Shown piece by piece: positions 8,818 through 16,496 of a stretch of 16,912 nt of DNA. The translations under genes and the position numbers were made by a program. The notes beneath the pieces were generated by a model. The model had not been told where the DNA came from and did not search any database. It was given only the letters and a program-made list of their open reading frames with translations. How positions within the stretch are numbered: position 1 is the first letter of the stretch; every line of letters begins with the position of its first letter. Source of the stretch: Pseudomonadota bacterium (GTDB taxonomy: Bacteria; Pseudomonadota; Alphaproteobacteria; Acetobacterales; Acetobacteraceae); contig JAJZEG010000293.1 in assembly GCA_021828605.1 (NCBI GenBank), positions 1-16,912 of the forward strand. Direction: 5' to 3'.

Positions 8818-9432
8818 GTGACCCCCTATTGGCAGGCGCTGCCCGGCGAACCGGTTGATCGGCTGATCGTCACCGTCAGTTTCTTGCGTCTGGACCGCAA
8901 GCCCGAGCCGATCTGGCAGCCCTTACCGCCTGATGCTCGGCTTGAACTGGTGCCCAAAATGCCAGTCCCCGCGTATCGCGATCTCTATGATCGTGTCGGT
9001 GACCCCTGGATTTGGTGGCTGCGTCGGATGATGCCGGATGCCATGCTGGCGCGCCTGCTCGCCGATCCCGCCGTCGCGATTCACCGTCTCTGGCTCAACG
9101 ATGCGGTGGTTGGTTTTTTCGAGCTTGATGCCTCGCTTTGGCCCGATGTCAATTTAAGCTATTTCGGCCTCCTGCCCGATAGTATCGGCCAGGGCTTAGG
9201 GTTTTCACTCCTGGGCACTGCGATCAACCATGTGTTTGCCGGGCCGGTGCGCGGCATGACGGTCAATACCTGCACCGCCGATCATCCGCGCGCCTTGCCG
9301 AATTATCAACGCGCCGGATTTCGCATTGTTCGCAAGGTGCGCGAAGTGTGGGATATCCCCCAACGGCTCGGTTTTGCCATCCCGGCGTCTCTATCCGCCG
9401 AACCCGCCCCATCGACCCAAGGTGGCACATGA
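8818..9432 (+). CDS. GNAT-family N-acetyltransferase
   Basis: A 204-residue protein with a GNAT fold, probably transferring an acetyl group from acetyl-CoA to an unidentified small molecule or protein. The acetyl-CoA pyrophosphate loop is recognisable as SIGQGLGFSLL (about 122-132), a Q-x-x-G-x-G/A type motif. It is preceded by the beta-strand LSYFGLLP and followed by the usual NYQRAGFRIVRK segment (about 172-183), where the Y-x-x-x-G-F pattern closes the fold. Translation probably begins at a GTG (8818) just 5 bases after the rpoD stop. GGAGG (8803-8807) lies inside the end of rpoD, so it should be read from the rpoD transcript. Its last four bases, ATGA, contain the start of the next gene. 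The substrate is unknown, and the overlap with a pseudouridine synthase gene only hints at an RNA or translation context. Confidence 0.85.
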   Translation: MTPYWQALPGEPVDRLIVTVSFLRLDRKPEPIWQPLPPDARLELVPKMPVPAYRDLYDRVGDPWIWWLRRMMPDAMLARLLADPAVAIHRLWLNDAVVGFFELDASLWPDVNLSYFGLLPDSIGQGLGFSLLGTAINHVFAGPVRGMTVNTCTADHPRALPNYQRAGFRIVRKVREVWDIPQRLGFAIPASLSAEPAPSTQGGT

Positions 9433-10115
9433 TCGCGGGTGCGCCCGCCACCGGTCCGATCCCCGAAATCCTGTTCCAATCCAATCACCTGCTGATTATC
9501 AACAAGCCAGCCGGCCTGCCCTGCCATCGCGGCCCGAGCGGGACCGGTGCGTGCGTCGAGGATTTTTTTCCGCTTTGGCGGCGCGGTCATGACGGGCCAT
9601 GGCTCGCGCATCGGCTTGATACCGATACCGCCGGGTGTCTGATGATCGCGCGCCGGAAAACCACCCTCATCGCCATCCAAAGCGGGTTTCGCTCGGGTGC
9701 AGTGGATAAAACCTACGCCGCCATCGTGCGCGGCGTGCCCGCTGCCCGCGACGGCGTCATCAGCACCGGCTTGCTCAAGCGTCAGTCGGTCCAAGGTTGG
9801 CACATGGCGGTGGACCCAAATGGATCACCCGCGCGCACGCTCTGGCGGGTGCTGGCGGTTCATAACGGCCAAACCCTGCTCGAACTCACGCCACAAACCG
9901 GGCGAACCCATCAACTCCGCGTGCATTGCGCCTCCATCGGTCATCCGATCACCGGCGATCCGCTTTATGGCGATCCAACGGATAAGACCCGACCGGTCGG
10001 CCTCTGCCTACTGGCCCGCCGCCTGGCTGTGACGCTCGGGGCCACCACCATCGAGGCCGCTGCCCCCTGGCCCGAAGCGATGCGCGCGGTCTGGGGTGCC
10101 GCACTGCCTCACTAA
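9429..10115 (+). CDS. RluA-type RNA pseudouridine synthase
   Basis: This enzyme isomerises a specific uridine in tRNA or rRNA to pseudouridine. The 228-residue product has the RluA core: NHLLIINKPAGLPCHRG near the N-terminus (19-35), the catalytic HRLDTDTAG (61-69, D64 the nucleophile), KTYAAIVRG, and the C-terminal QTGRTHQLRVH and GHPITGDPLYG motifs. There is no S4 RNA-binding domain, as in the shorter RluA/RluC-like or TruC-like members. Which uridine it modifies cannot be told from sequence. The ATG at 9429 is chosen because it overlaps the preceding stop as ATGA and starts where homology starts. An earlier in-frame ATG at 9348 would add 27 residues unlike the family and overlap the GNAT gene deeply. 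Confidence 0.92.
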   Translation: MIAGAPATGPIPEILFQSNHLLIINKPAGLPCHRGPSGTGACVEDFFPLWRRGHDGPWLAHRLDTDTAGCLMIARRKTTLIAIQSGFRSGAVDKTYAAIVRGVPAARDGVISTGLLKRQSVQGWHMAVDPNGSPARTLWRVLAVHNGQTLLELTPQTGRTHQLRVHCASIGHPITGDPLYGDPTDKTRPVGLCLLARRLAVTLGATTIEAAAPWPEAMRAVWGAALPH

Positions 10116-10179
10116 TAATTCACCAGCCCGGCATCGCGTCGATCTTGCATCGCGGACCAATCAGCGCCACGCTTAACGT

Positions 10180-10443
10180 ATGACCCGCACTCAAATGGAC
10201 CGGAACCCGCCCATTATCATCGACATGCAGCCCGATGGCAGCTTTGCACCGGTGCCAAAGCCCAGCCTGGGCACCGTTTTGCTCCGCCTCGGCGCGGTGG
10301 CGACCTTTCTGCTGCTCGGCATTGCCCTGCTCTGGACCGCTTTGATCAGTTCGGCGGTGATCGTGCTGGGCGGCCTCGCTTTGTACGGATTCTGGCGGAT
10401 CAGGCAATTGCCCCTGATCCAGCGGCTCCGGGCGAAATTCTAA
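10180..10443 (+). CDS. Small membrane protein, function unknown
   Basis: An 87-residue protein I do not recognise. Residues about 31-73 are strongly hydrophobic (VATFLLLGIALLWTALISSA, then VIVLGGLALYGFW) and probably make two transmembrane helices in a hairpin. A short polar N-terminus and a basic C-terminal tail (RIRQLPLIQRLRAKF) flank them. Positive charge at the C-terminus suggests that end is cytoplasmic. No Shine-Dalgarno is clear before any candidate ATG (10180, 10195 or 10225), so the start is uncertain. Frame choice is supported by the amphipathic pattern and codon use. The stop overlaps the stop of the convergent der gene. The 64 bases before it show no promoter I can defend. Confidence 0.6.
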   Translation: MTRTQMDRNPPIIIDMQPDGSFAPVPKPSLGTVLLRLGAVATFLLLGIALLWTALISSAVIVLGGLALYGFWRIRQLPLIQRLRAKF

Positions 10444-11774
10444 TCCGGGTCGTAGGGGTTCTTGCTCCCGCGCAGCCCAAGCCTGATCGGCGTCCCCGGT
10501 AATTTGAACTGTTCACGCAGGCTGTTGACCAAATAACGCTGATACGAATCCGGCGTCGCCTCAACCCGTGTGCCGAACAAAATAAAACTCGGCGGTCGCG
10601 CTTTAACCTGGGTAATATAGCGCAGTTTCAACCGCCGACCCTCGACCAAAGGCGGCGGAAATCGCTCCAACGCCCCTTCAAACCAGCGATTAAGCGCACC
10701 CGTCGCAATCCGGGTGTTCCAAATCGCCGCAGCCTCCTGGACGGCGGCGAGCATTTTGCCAATCCCGTCGCCGGTCTCCGCTGAAATCGGCACCGCTGGA
10801 ATATCTTTGAGTTGCGACAGCGAATCCGCCAATCGCTCGCGGATCGCCCGTCGCGTCGCGTCGCGATCCTCGACCAGATCCCATTTGGTCAACGCGATAA
10901 TCAAGCTCCGACCCTCGCGTTCGATTAACCGGGCAATCTGGAAATCCTGATCATCCATCCCGCGCGCCGCATCAACCGCGAGAATGACCGAATCCGCCCG
11001 CTTCATCGCTTCAATCGTCGCCGACGTGGACATCCGCTCCAAGCCTTCATCCACCCGGGCGCGCTTGCGCAGTCCCGCCGTGTCGATCAGCCGATACCGA
11101 TTGCCATTCTGGTCGGTGAAATCGGCAGCAATCGCATCGCGGGTCAGTCCCGGCTCCGGCCCGGTGATCGAGCGTTCGGTGCCGAGCAGTCGGTTCAATA
11201 AGGTCGATTTTCCGGCATTGGGCCGTCCCAAAATCGCCAAATGTAGCGGTCGATCCGCTTCGGGTTCCTGTTCGCTGGTCTCGGGTAAGGTTTCCAGCAT
11301 CGCCGCGATCAGCGCGGAGATCCCTTCATTATGTTCCGCCGAAATCGCCACCGGCTCGCCAAAACCCAACTCAAACGCCTCAAGGGCGGCGTTCGCCCCC
11401 AGCCGTCCCTCGGCCTTGTTGGCCACCACCATCACCGGTCGCCCGCTCCGGCGCAGCCACGCCGCCACATGCCGATCCTCGGGCAATAATCCCGCCCGGC
11501 AATCAAACATGAACAAAACCAAATCCGCGCCATCAATCGCGCTACTGGTCGAGGCGCGCATCCGCCCGGCCAAGGTCTCCGGCGGCGCTTCTTCCAGCCC
11601 CGCCGTATCAATCAACACCACCCGGCGCCCGAATAATTCGGCCCAGCCTTCCTTATGATCGCGGGTAACGCCGGGCGTATCATCGACCAACGCCATCCGC
11701 CGCCCAACCAACCGATTGAACAAAGTGGACTTGCCCACATTGGGCCGTCCGCAAATCGCGATCTTGGGTTCCAC
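10440..11774 (-). CDS. der: Ribosome-assembly GTPase Der (EngA)
   Basis: Der is an essential GTPase needed for maturation of the 50S ribosomal subunit. The 444-residue product has the diagnostic tandem GTPase domains. The first has G1 GRPNVGKS (9-16), G3 DTAG (56-59) and G4 NKAE (119-122). The second has G1 GRPNAGKS (183-190), G3 DTAG (231-234) and G4 TKWD (296-299). A C-terminal KH-like domain follows (about 350-444). The first-domain G4 reads NKxE rather than NKxD, a variant I have seen in alphaproteobacterial Der and not a sign of inactivation. The start is a GTG at 11774 with AAGGG 6 bases upstream, 12 bases after the bamB stop. It is last in the yfgM-like/bamB/der set. Confidence 0.96.
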   Translation of the reverse strand: MEPKIAICGRPNVGKSTLFNRLVGRRMALVDDTPGVTRDHKEGWAELFGRRVVLIDTAGLEEAPPETLAGRMRASTSSAIDGADLVLFMFDCRAGLLPEDRHVAAWLRRSGRPVMVVANKAEGRLGANAALEAFELGFGEPVAISAEHNEGISALIAAMLETLPETSEQEPEADRPLHLAILGRPNAGKSTLLNRLLGTERSITGPEPGLTRDAIAADFTDQNGNRYRLIDTAGLRKRARVDEGLERMSTSATIEAMKRADSVILAVDAARGMDDQDFQIARLIEREGRSLIIALTKWDLVEDRDATRRAIRERLADSLSQLKDIPAVPISAETGDGIGKMLAAVQEAAAIWNTRIATGALNRWFEGALERFPPPLVEGRRLKLRYITQVKARPPSFILFGTRVEATPDSYQRYLVNSLREQFKLPGTPIRLGLRGSKNPYDPD

Positions 11775-11786
11775 AGCCGCCCTTTT

Positions 11787-13121
11787 CTATCGGTAGCTGG
11801 TCAAAACCGCATTGCGGGTCAGGGTCAGCAACTGCCCATTGGCGGCAATCGGCGCGTGATCGGCCTTGCCCCGCAAATGCAACGCATGCGCCGGCTGTTC
11901 CAGCAACGAACCGGTCAGCGCATCAACCATAATCAGCCGCGAATCATCCCCCGCCAAAATCAACCGGTTTCCCGCCAGCAGCGGACCATGCCAGGTGATC
12001 GGACCGGAATCGGATTTTTCATTCCGAAATGCCGGGATTTTACTTACCCAGGCCACCCGACCTTCAATCGCGTCAATCGCCGCAAGCTGATGATCATCGG
12101 TCAATAAAAACAGCCAGTCCCCAGCGGCAGCCGGGGTTGAGGACGCGCCGGCATTATGGCTCCAAATCCGCCGCCCGGAGCGCAAATCGAACGCAACCGT
12201 CGAGCCCGACACCGAATTAACGATCACCAAATTACCGCTAATCACCGGATCCGCCAGAATCGTCGCAATATTCAGCGGATTACTGACATCATAGCCCGCA
12301 GCCAGGCTCTGTTCCCAAATCGTGGTGCCGGTCTCAGCATGAATGCCCGCAATCAGCCCGGTGCCAAATCCCGCGACCACAATGCCCTGATGATAGGCAG
12401 GCGCCCCGGCACCCAGCACCGAGTTCACCGATTGGCCCGCCGGAAAACGCCAACCAAACGTGCCGGTCTTGGCGTTATAGGCCACCAATGTATTGTCAAT
12501 TTGCACCACATACACCAACCCGCCGCCAATTGTGGGGGCGGTGCGCAGCGGCTGACCAAGCGATTTTTGCCAGCGTACCGTCCCGGTGGCCGGATCGAGC
12601 GCGCGCAATTCGGAAAACGCGGTCGCGACATACAGAGTGCCATCGGCAAATCCGAGCCCGCCGCCCAAAGCGAAGCTGGTGACATGTTTGGGGCGCATCG
12701 ATTTGCGCCAAACCCGCCGCCCGGTGCTGGCCTCGAACGCGTCAACAAACCCGTTAGCATCCATGGTGAACACGCGGCCACCCGCGACAATCGGCGCCGC
12801 ATGCAGCACCCGCCGATAGGTCGACCCCGCGCCAACCGACTTATGCCATGCTTCGCTGAATTGCGCGGGCAAAGCGATATTGCCGCTGGCATGCGCTGCA
12901 TCGCGCGCCGATTGCGGCCATGCGGTATTTGCCGCCGGGTTCGGCAGGCTGATCGGCGGCGCCTGCGGGTCGACCCGCAATGGATGGCGCTGCGCAATCA
13001 CCGGGATTTTCACCCCCGGCACCACCACTTTCTTTTTGCCATCCAGCAAGCCACAACCGGCGAGCAGCCCCACCGGCAACATCAACGCAGCGCGACGAGC
13101 GATTTTCAGTTTCGATTCCAT
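11787..13121 (-). CDS. bamB: Outer-membrane assembly lipoprotein BamB (PQQ-like beta-propeller)
   Basis: BamB is the beta-propeller lipoprotein of the BAM complex that folds outer-membrane proteins. The 444-residue product starts with a basic n-region, a hydrophobic stretch and a lipobox LLAGC (lipidated C23), giving export and lipid anchoring. Seven blade-like repeats with the pattern x-D-a-x-T-G-x-x-x-W are readable, including EASTGRRVW, DPATGTVRW, NAKTGTFGW, HAETGTTIW, DLRSGRRIW, DAIEGRVAW and DALTGSLL. It is somewhat longer than E. coli BamB (392), mainly through a proline-rich linker after the lipobox. The ATG at 13121 is preferred to an adjacent in-frame TTG. The start lies 9 bases after the stop of the YfgM-like gene, and the order with der matches many Proteobacteria, which is the strongest argument for BamB rather than another PQQ-repeat protein. 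Confidence 0.9.
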   Translation of the reverse strand: MESKLKIARRAALMLPVGLLAGCGLLDGKKKVVVPGVKIPVIAQRHPLRVDPQAPPISLPNPAANTAWPQSARDAAHASGNIALPAQFSEAWHKSVGAGSTYRRVLHAAPIVAGGRVFTMDANGFVDAFEASTGRRVWRKSMRPKHVTSFALGGGLGFADGTLYVATAFSELRALDPATGTVRWQKSLGQPLRTAPTIGGGLVYVVQIDNTLVAYNAKTGTFGWRFPAGQSVNSVLGAGAPAYHQGIVVAGFGTGLIAGIHAETGTTIWEQSLAAGYDVSNPLNIATILADPVISGNLVIVNSVSGSTVAFDLRSGRRIWSHNAGASSTPAAAGDWLFLLTDDHQLAAIDAIEGRVAWVSKIPAFRNEKSDSGPITWHGPLLAGNRLILAGDDSRLIMVDALTGSLLEQPAHALHLRGKADHAPIAANGQLLTLTRNAVLTSYR

Positions 13122-13130
13122 CAAAGCGAC

Positions 13131-13796
13131 CTAGGATTGGGTGGTGGAAAGCAGGCCTTGCGCTAAATTACGCAGCCCAATCGGCGTGGTCGGATCAGCG
13201 GCAACCTTTTGCAACAAAGCGGTGGCGGAGGCCGTTTGATGCTGGTGCAAATCAAGCACCGCCTGATCAAACTGCGCTAAATCATGCCAAGGGTTAGCGG
13301 GCTGCATCAGCGGCTTGAGCTTCGCCGCCACCTGTGCAGCCGGTGCGGTGCCCACCGCACTTTGCGCCCAGAGCAAATTACCCAAATCGCGCAACATCGG
13401 ATGACCCCGCGCATTGCCGCCAACCCGCAACCAAATCGCTTGCGCTTTGGGTAACTGCCCGGCATCCCGATAGAGCGCCGCCGCCCGTAACTGCGCGAGC
13501 ATCGCGTAGCCGCTCGGCGCGGTTTTCGCGAAATTCAGCAAATCGGTGGCATCGGTAACCCGTCCGGCATTGGTCAGGCCCGGCCCCGCCGCATCGATCT
13601 GATCAGTAATCGCCAAATAATGCGTCGCTGCTTGCGTCGCGGCCTTATGCTCGTGCCATTGCCACGCTTTATACGCGCCGACCCCGGCCAAAACCAGCAA
13701 GGCCGCCCCTACAAAGGCCCCGGCATAGCGCAACAAAAACTTGCGCGTGCGATCGGCGCGCAGATCATCGGAAACTTCATCAAAAATATCGGGCAC
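13131..13796 (-). CDS. YfgM-like membrane-anchored tetratricopeptide-type protein
   Basis: A 221-residue inner-membrane protein with a short cytoplasmic N-terminus (PDIFDEVSDDLRADRTRKF), one transmembrane helix (about 20-44) and a helical periplasmic part with A-x-x-A-type repeats of the YfgM/TPR-21 family. In E. coli, YfgM is an ancillary SecYEG partner that also contacts the periplasmic chaperone network. Here the same role is inferred from domain layout and from lying directly upstream of bamB and der. The start is taken as GTG at 13796, because D-I-F-D-E-V-x-x-D-L-R is the usual N-terminus of alphaproteobacterial members. An ATG start upstream at 13871 would add 25 Arg-rich residues unlike the family. 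The Shine-Dalgarno is weak. Sequence identity to E. coli YfgM looks low, so the specific name is withheld. Confidence 0.8.
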   Translation of the reverse strand: MPDIFDEVSDDLRADRTRKFLLRYAGAFVGAALLVLAGVGAYKAWQWHEHKAATQAATHYLAITDQIDAAGPGLTNAGRVTDATDLLNFAKTAPSGYAMLAQLRAAALYRDAGQLPKAQAIWLRVGGNARGHPMLRDLGNLLWAQSAVGTAPAAQVAAKLKPLMQPANPWHDLAQFDQAVLDLHQHQTASATALLQKVAADPTTPIGLRNLAQGLLSTTQS

Positions 13797-13951
13797 GCCT
13801 GATCTCGCTCTCTGTCTGTGTCGCTGGCGACATGCGGTGGAATCAGCGACGCCGCCCAAGGCCGCCATCAACTGATTGCGCCCTACATAGCCGCGCCGCC
13901 CGCTTTGAGCAACGTAACCGAATTTTCACCTTTTCGCGCGATACTGCGCCC

Positions 13952-14353
13952 ATGACGCATCGTCGATTATTCAACCGGCTCGGAATGCTGGTTCTGATCA
14001 CCAGCGCCGCAGCCAGCCTGTCCGGCTGCGGCCTGAGTGCGGGGGCCGCCGCCGGAATTGGTGCAGGTGCCAATTTAGTCGCCTTAACCACCATCCATCG
14101 CACCATCCCTGATGCCATTGTCTCGCTCGCTTTGAACCGCGATTGTTCGCTGGCGCGGCTTGATGCCGGAAAAACCTATTGCCGCAACCCCTCACCGCCG
14201 GATCCGCCTCAACCCTACTGCACCCAGACGCTCGGCCAAGTCACGTGCTGGTCTGACCCGCAAAACCTGCCGGACCACGCCCCGCAAGTGGCCGCCGGAC
14301 CTGTGCAGCTGAGTGCAGCACAACAGGCTAATCGCCATCGCGGCTGGCCCTGA
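13952..14353 (+). CDS. Small cysteine-containing lipoprotein, function unknown
   Basis: A 133-residue predicted lipoprotein. It has an N-terminal basic region, a hydrophobic core and lipobox LSGC with C26. A Gly/Ala-rich stretch follows (SAGAAAGIGAGANLVAL, 29-45) that could cross or sit on a membrane. The soluble part has four more cysteines, C65 (NRDCSLARL), C77 (TYCRNP), C90 (PYCTQTLG) and C99 (VTCW), spaced to allow two disulfides in the periplasm. I remember the pattern PYC-x-TLG-x-V-x-CW in unnamed lipoproteins of Rhodospirillales, but know no function. The start at 13952 is chosen because the signal peptide begins there; an in-frame ATG at 13832 would add 40 Arg-rich residues. It diverges from the yfgM-like/bamB/der operon, and the shared 155-base gap must hold both promoters, though I cannot place either confidently. 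Confidence 0.75.
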   Translation: MTHRRLFNRLGMLVLITSAAASLSGCGLSAGAAAGIGAGANLVALTTIHRTIPDAIVSLALNRDCSLARLDAGKTYCRNPSPPDPPQPYCTQTLGQVTCWSDPQNLPDHAPQVAAGPVQLSAAQQANRHRGWP

Positions 14354-14442
14354 TTTTCGTTCCGATCACAATTCCTTGATATTATTGCCGCCAACGCGAC
14401 TGCCCGGATGACTTGACCGCCGCCTGAAACCCGATAGGCTCA

Positions 14443-14470
14443 CCGATAATAATAATTATTGCTCGATAAT
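14443..14470. promoter_or_regulatory. A+T-rich repeat upstream of the YbjQ/PspA gene set, possible control region
   Basis: CGATAAT occurs twice in direct orientation (4-base offset from 14443, i.e. 14444-14450, and 14464-14470), 20 bases apart. The perfect palindrome AATAATTATT (14451-14460) lies between them. This is the only strongly A+T-rich patch in the 154-base gap and lies 38-65 bases before the first gene. A weak -35 TTGACC at 14413-14418 with a poor -10 near 14435-14440 is also present. A promoter, an activator site or both could be here; the evidence is composition and symmetry only. Confidence 0.35.
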
Positions 14471-14507
14471 ACTTAAATCGATCGCCGAACCTTCAGGGAA
14501 ATGAGTG

Positions 14508-15338
14508 ATGGACACGCCGCAAACCGATAATCAACTCTCGCATCAGGCCCTCGAACGGCTGCGCGGCCTGCGCAGCGAGGGCAGCCATGAGGGCATTTTC
14601 ACCTCGGATTTCTCGGTCAATGAATTCCTGATGGTGCGCGAGGCCGGGTTCGAACCGCTCGGTCTGGTGGTCGGCTCCTGCATCTATCATGTGGGCGTGC
14701 AATATAGTTCCTGGAGCAAAAACCAGGAAATGACCGTGCTCTCGCAAGCGATGTATCACGCCCGCGAATTGGCAATGTCACGCATGGAACAGGAAGCCGC
14801 CGCTTTGCACGCGGATGGCATTGTCGGCGTGCGGCTCGAAGTCAAACGCATGGAATGGGACCAGGATATTCTGGAGTTCATGGCCATTGGCACCGCGATT
14901 GCCCATTCCGCCGGTCATCCAATGTTCAAAGGCGTCGGCGGCAAGCCGTTCACCTCGGATCTATCGGGCCAGGATTTATGGCTATTGCTGCAATCGGGCT
15001 ACCGACCGTTGGAAATGGTGATGGGCTCCTGCGTCTATCACATGGCCCATCAAGGGGTGATGCGCTCGCTCGGCAATGTCGGGCGCAACGCCGAAATCGA
15101 AGTGTTCACCCAAGCGCTCTATGACGCCCGCGAGTTGGCGATGGAGCGGATGCAGCGCGAAGCCGGTGAGGCGCGTGCGGAAGGCGTGGTCGGGGTGCAG
15201 CTCAAGGAAGGGTCGCATAACTGGCAGCCGCATGTGATCGAGTTTTTTGCCATCGGCACTGCGGTCACCCCGGTCGAGGATAAATCCGTGCTGCCCGAAA
15301 AACTGATCCCGCAAATCGTGCTACCGGTTAATGACTAA
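14508..15338 (+). CDS. Protein with two tandem YbjQ-like (heavy-metal-binding family) domains
   Basis: A 276-residue soluble protein built from an internal duplication. Copy 1 spans about 31-133 and copy 2 about 148-254. Both begin FTSD and continue through G-[FY]-x-P-L-x-x-V-x-G-S-C-[IV]-Y-H, then a long helix with A-x-x-x-ARELAM-x-RM-x-x-EA, then [AI]-x-GVV/GIVGV-x-L and a final strand EF-[MF]-AIGTA. The helix, A-x-G-[VI]-VG and GTA elements match E. coli YbjQ, a small beta/alpha protein of the UPF0145 family. The 'heavy-metal-binding' label is a database name and no metal role is shown here. A conserved Cys and His (C58/H61 and C165/H168) are absent from E. coli YbjQ. The ATG at 14508 has AGGG (14495-14498) at 9 bases; an adjacent GTG is less likely. 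First gene of the set with the PspA-like gene. Confidence 0.85.
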   Translation: MDTPQTDNQLSHQALERLRGLRSEGSHEGIFTSDFSVNEFLMVREAGFEPLGLVVGSCIYHVGVQYSSWSKNQEMTVLSQAMYHARELAMSRMEQEAAALHADGIVGVRLEVKRMEWDQDILEFMAIGTAIAHSAGHPMFKGVGGKPFTSDLSGQDLWLLLQSGYRPLEMVMGSCVYHMAHQGVMRSLGNVGRNAEIEVFTQALYDARELAMERMQREAGEARAEGVVGVQLKEGSHNWQPHVIEFFAIGTAVTPVEDKSVLPEKLIPQIVLPVND

Positions 15339-15371
15339 GCCCAATTCCGATCATCGATCAGGAGCCAAACC

Positions 15372-16100
15372 ATGAGCCTGTTATCGCGTTTCAATAATCT
15401 GGTGGCGGCCAAGGCCAATAAATTCCTCGATGCGACCGAGGACACTGACGCCGAGCTGGATTTATCCTACGAAAAAATGCTCACCACCCTACAACAAACC
15501 AAAGGCCATCTGGCCGATGTCGTTGCCGAGCAAATCACCCTCGAACATCAAATCGCCGATCATAAAACCGCGATTGATCGGCACGGCAATGATGCGCGCA
15601 TCGCCCTGCAAGCGGGGCGCGAGGATCTGGCCCGCGCCGCCTTGGGCGAAAAATCCGCCGAGGAACACAGGCTGGAGCCGATCCAGGGATCGCTCGACCA
15701 TGTGCGCCAGCAGGCCGACAAGCTCAAAGAATACGAACAAAAACTCGAAGATAAAATCGAACAATTCCGCACCGAGAAAGAATCACTGAAGGCCGAGCAT
15801 CACGCCGCCGAGGCGGAATTAAAGGTCGATCAGCAACTAGCCGGGATCGGCAAAGGGCTGGGTGGGGCAGGGGATCTGATCCAGCACGCCCGCGATAAAA
15901 CCCATGCAATGTCCGCCAAGGCTGAGGCGATGGAACGGTTGATGGATCAAGGCGTCATCCATGATCCCTCCGATCACAGCACCAACAGCGATCACGAAAT
16001 CGCCAAACTGCGCGATCAATCGACCATTGATGATCAATTGGCAAAATTGCGGGCCGAAATGGCGCCGCCAATCCCTAAACCCGGCACCGACCCCTCATGA
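15372..16100 (+). CDS. PspA/IM30-family membrane-remodelling coiled-coil protein
   Basis: PspA/Vipp1 proteins are ESCRT-III-like scaffolds that bind and repair the inner membrane under stress. This 242-residue member has an amphipathic N-terminal helix (MSLLSRFNNLVAAKANKFLD) suited to lipid binding. A nearly continuous coiled coil follows (about 28-165, many heptads, such as LKEYEQKLEDKIEQF) and then a second helical hairpin (about 180-235). It carries no second domain. The start has AGGAG (15360-15364) 7 bases upstream. It lies 33 bases after the double-YbjQ gene and its stop overlaps the next ATG (ATGA), so the four genes are probably one transcript. No PspF, PspB or PspC is in view, so the usual E. 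coli psp regulation is not evident here. The pairing with YbjQ-like proteins suggests a distinct membrane-stress arrangement. Confidence 0.85.
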   Translation: MSLLSRFNNLVAAKANKFLDATEDTDAELDLSYEKMLTTLQQTKGHLADVVAEQITLEHQIADHKTAIDRHGNDARIALQAGREDLARAALGEKSAEEHRLEPIQGSLDHVRQQADKLKEYEQKLEDKIEQFRTEKESLKAEHHAAEAELKVDQQLAGIGKGLGGAGDLIQHARDKTHAMSAKAEAMERLMDQGVIHDPSDHSTNSDHEIAKLRDQSTIDDQLAKLRAEMAPPIPKPGTDPS

Positions 16101-16486
16101 GCCAGCCAGTCGACGGGCTTGACCTGCACGCCGCCTTCATGCGCCGCGCCGCTGCGGACCAGCCCGCTTTTCTCGAAGCCTTGGCCGTCCGTCTGGAGCA
16201 GGCTTTACCGGGCCGGGTGCAGGTTTTGCGCAAAAAAGACGGGTTATTTGCCAAAACCGCCCATGTTCGTTCGATCACCGTCGATACCGGTGATGCCCGC
16301 TATAGTTTGGAAAATGAGTCAGGTTTGCTGCACGCTCATCGCGCCCGCGCCACCAACGGCGTGGTGCTCAAGCGCGACCTATTGAGCGTGCCGCAATGGC
16401 TGGATGCGCTGAGCGAAGCCTTGGCCAGATTATCGAGCGAGGCCGAGGGCGCGCAGCGCATTTTGCATGATTTTTTGATGTCCTGA
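16097..16486 (+). CDS. Unrecognised 129-residue protein linked to PspA and YbjQ-like genes
   Basis: I do not recognise a named family. The product is a soluble, cysteine-free protein with a helical N-terminus (about 8-38). A basic patch follows (QVLRKKDGLFAKTAHVRS, 42-59), then two predicted strands with ITVDTGDARYSLEN (60-73) and a segment RATNGVVLKRDLLSVPQWLDAL (84-105), then a C-terminal helix. From memory, short bacterial proteins with a similar 'RS-x-T-V-D-x-G-D-x-R-[YF]' then 'x-G-V-V-L-[KR]-x-[DE]-L-S-x-x-x-W-[LI]' pattern are encoded beside PspA-like or YbjQ-like genes, but I cannot confirm this. Its ATG overlaps the PspA stop by four bases and its own stop overlaps the GAGGA Shine-Dalgarno of the next gene. 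This strict coupling suggests it works with its neighbours. No signal peptide or membrane helix is visible. Confidence 0.8.
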   Translation: MSQPVDGLDLHAAFMRRAAADQPAFLEALAVRLEQALPGRVQVLRKKDGLFAKTAHVRSITVDTGDARYSLENESGLLHAHRARATNGVVLKRDLLSVPQWLDALSEALARLSSEAEGAQRILHDFLMS

Positions 16487-16496
16487 GGAAACGACC

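Noticed and set aside
12156..13166. A 336-codon plus-strand frame opposite bamB.
   Set aside because: Very rich in Arg, Pro and Gln without any domain; antisense to a complete seven-bladed BamB.
13797..13871. N-terminal extension of the YfgM-like protein from an ATG at 13871.
   Set aside because: The 25 added residues are Arg-rich and unlike the family, and the conserved N-terminus begins directly at the GTG at 13796.
14354..14507. A small RNA or terminator in the gap between the lipoprotein and the YbjQ/PspA set.
   Set aside because: Only short A+T-rich symmetry is present; no stable G+C stem followed by a T-run was found on either strand.
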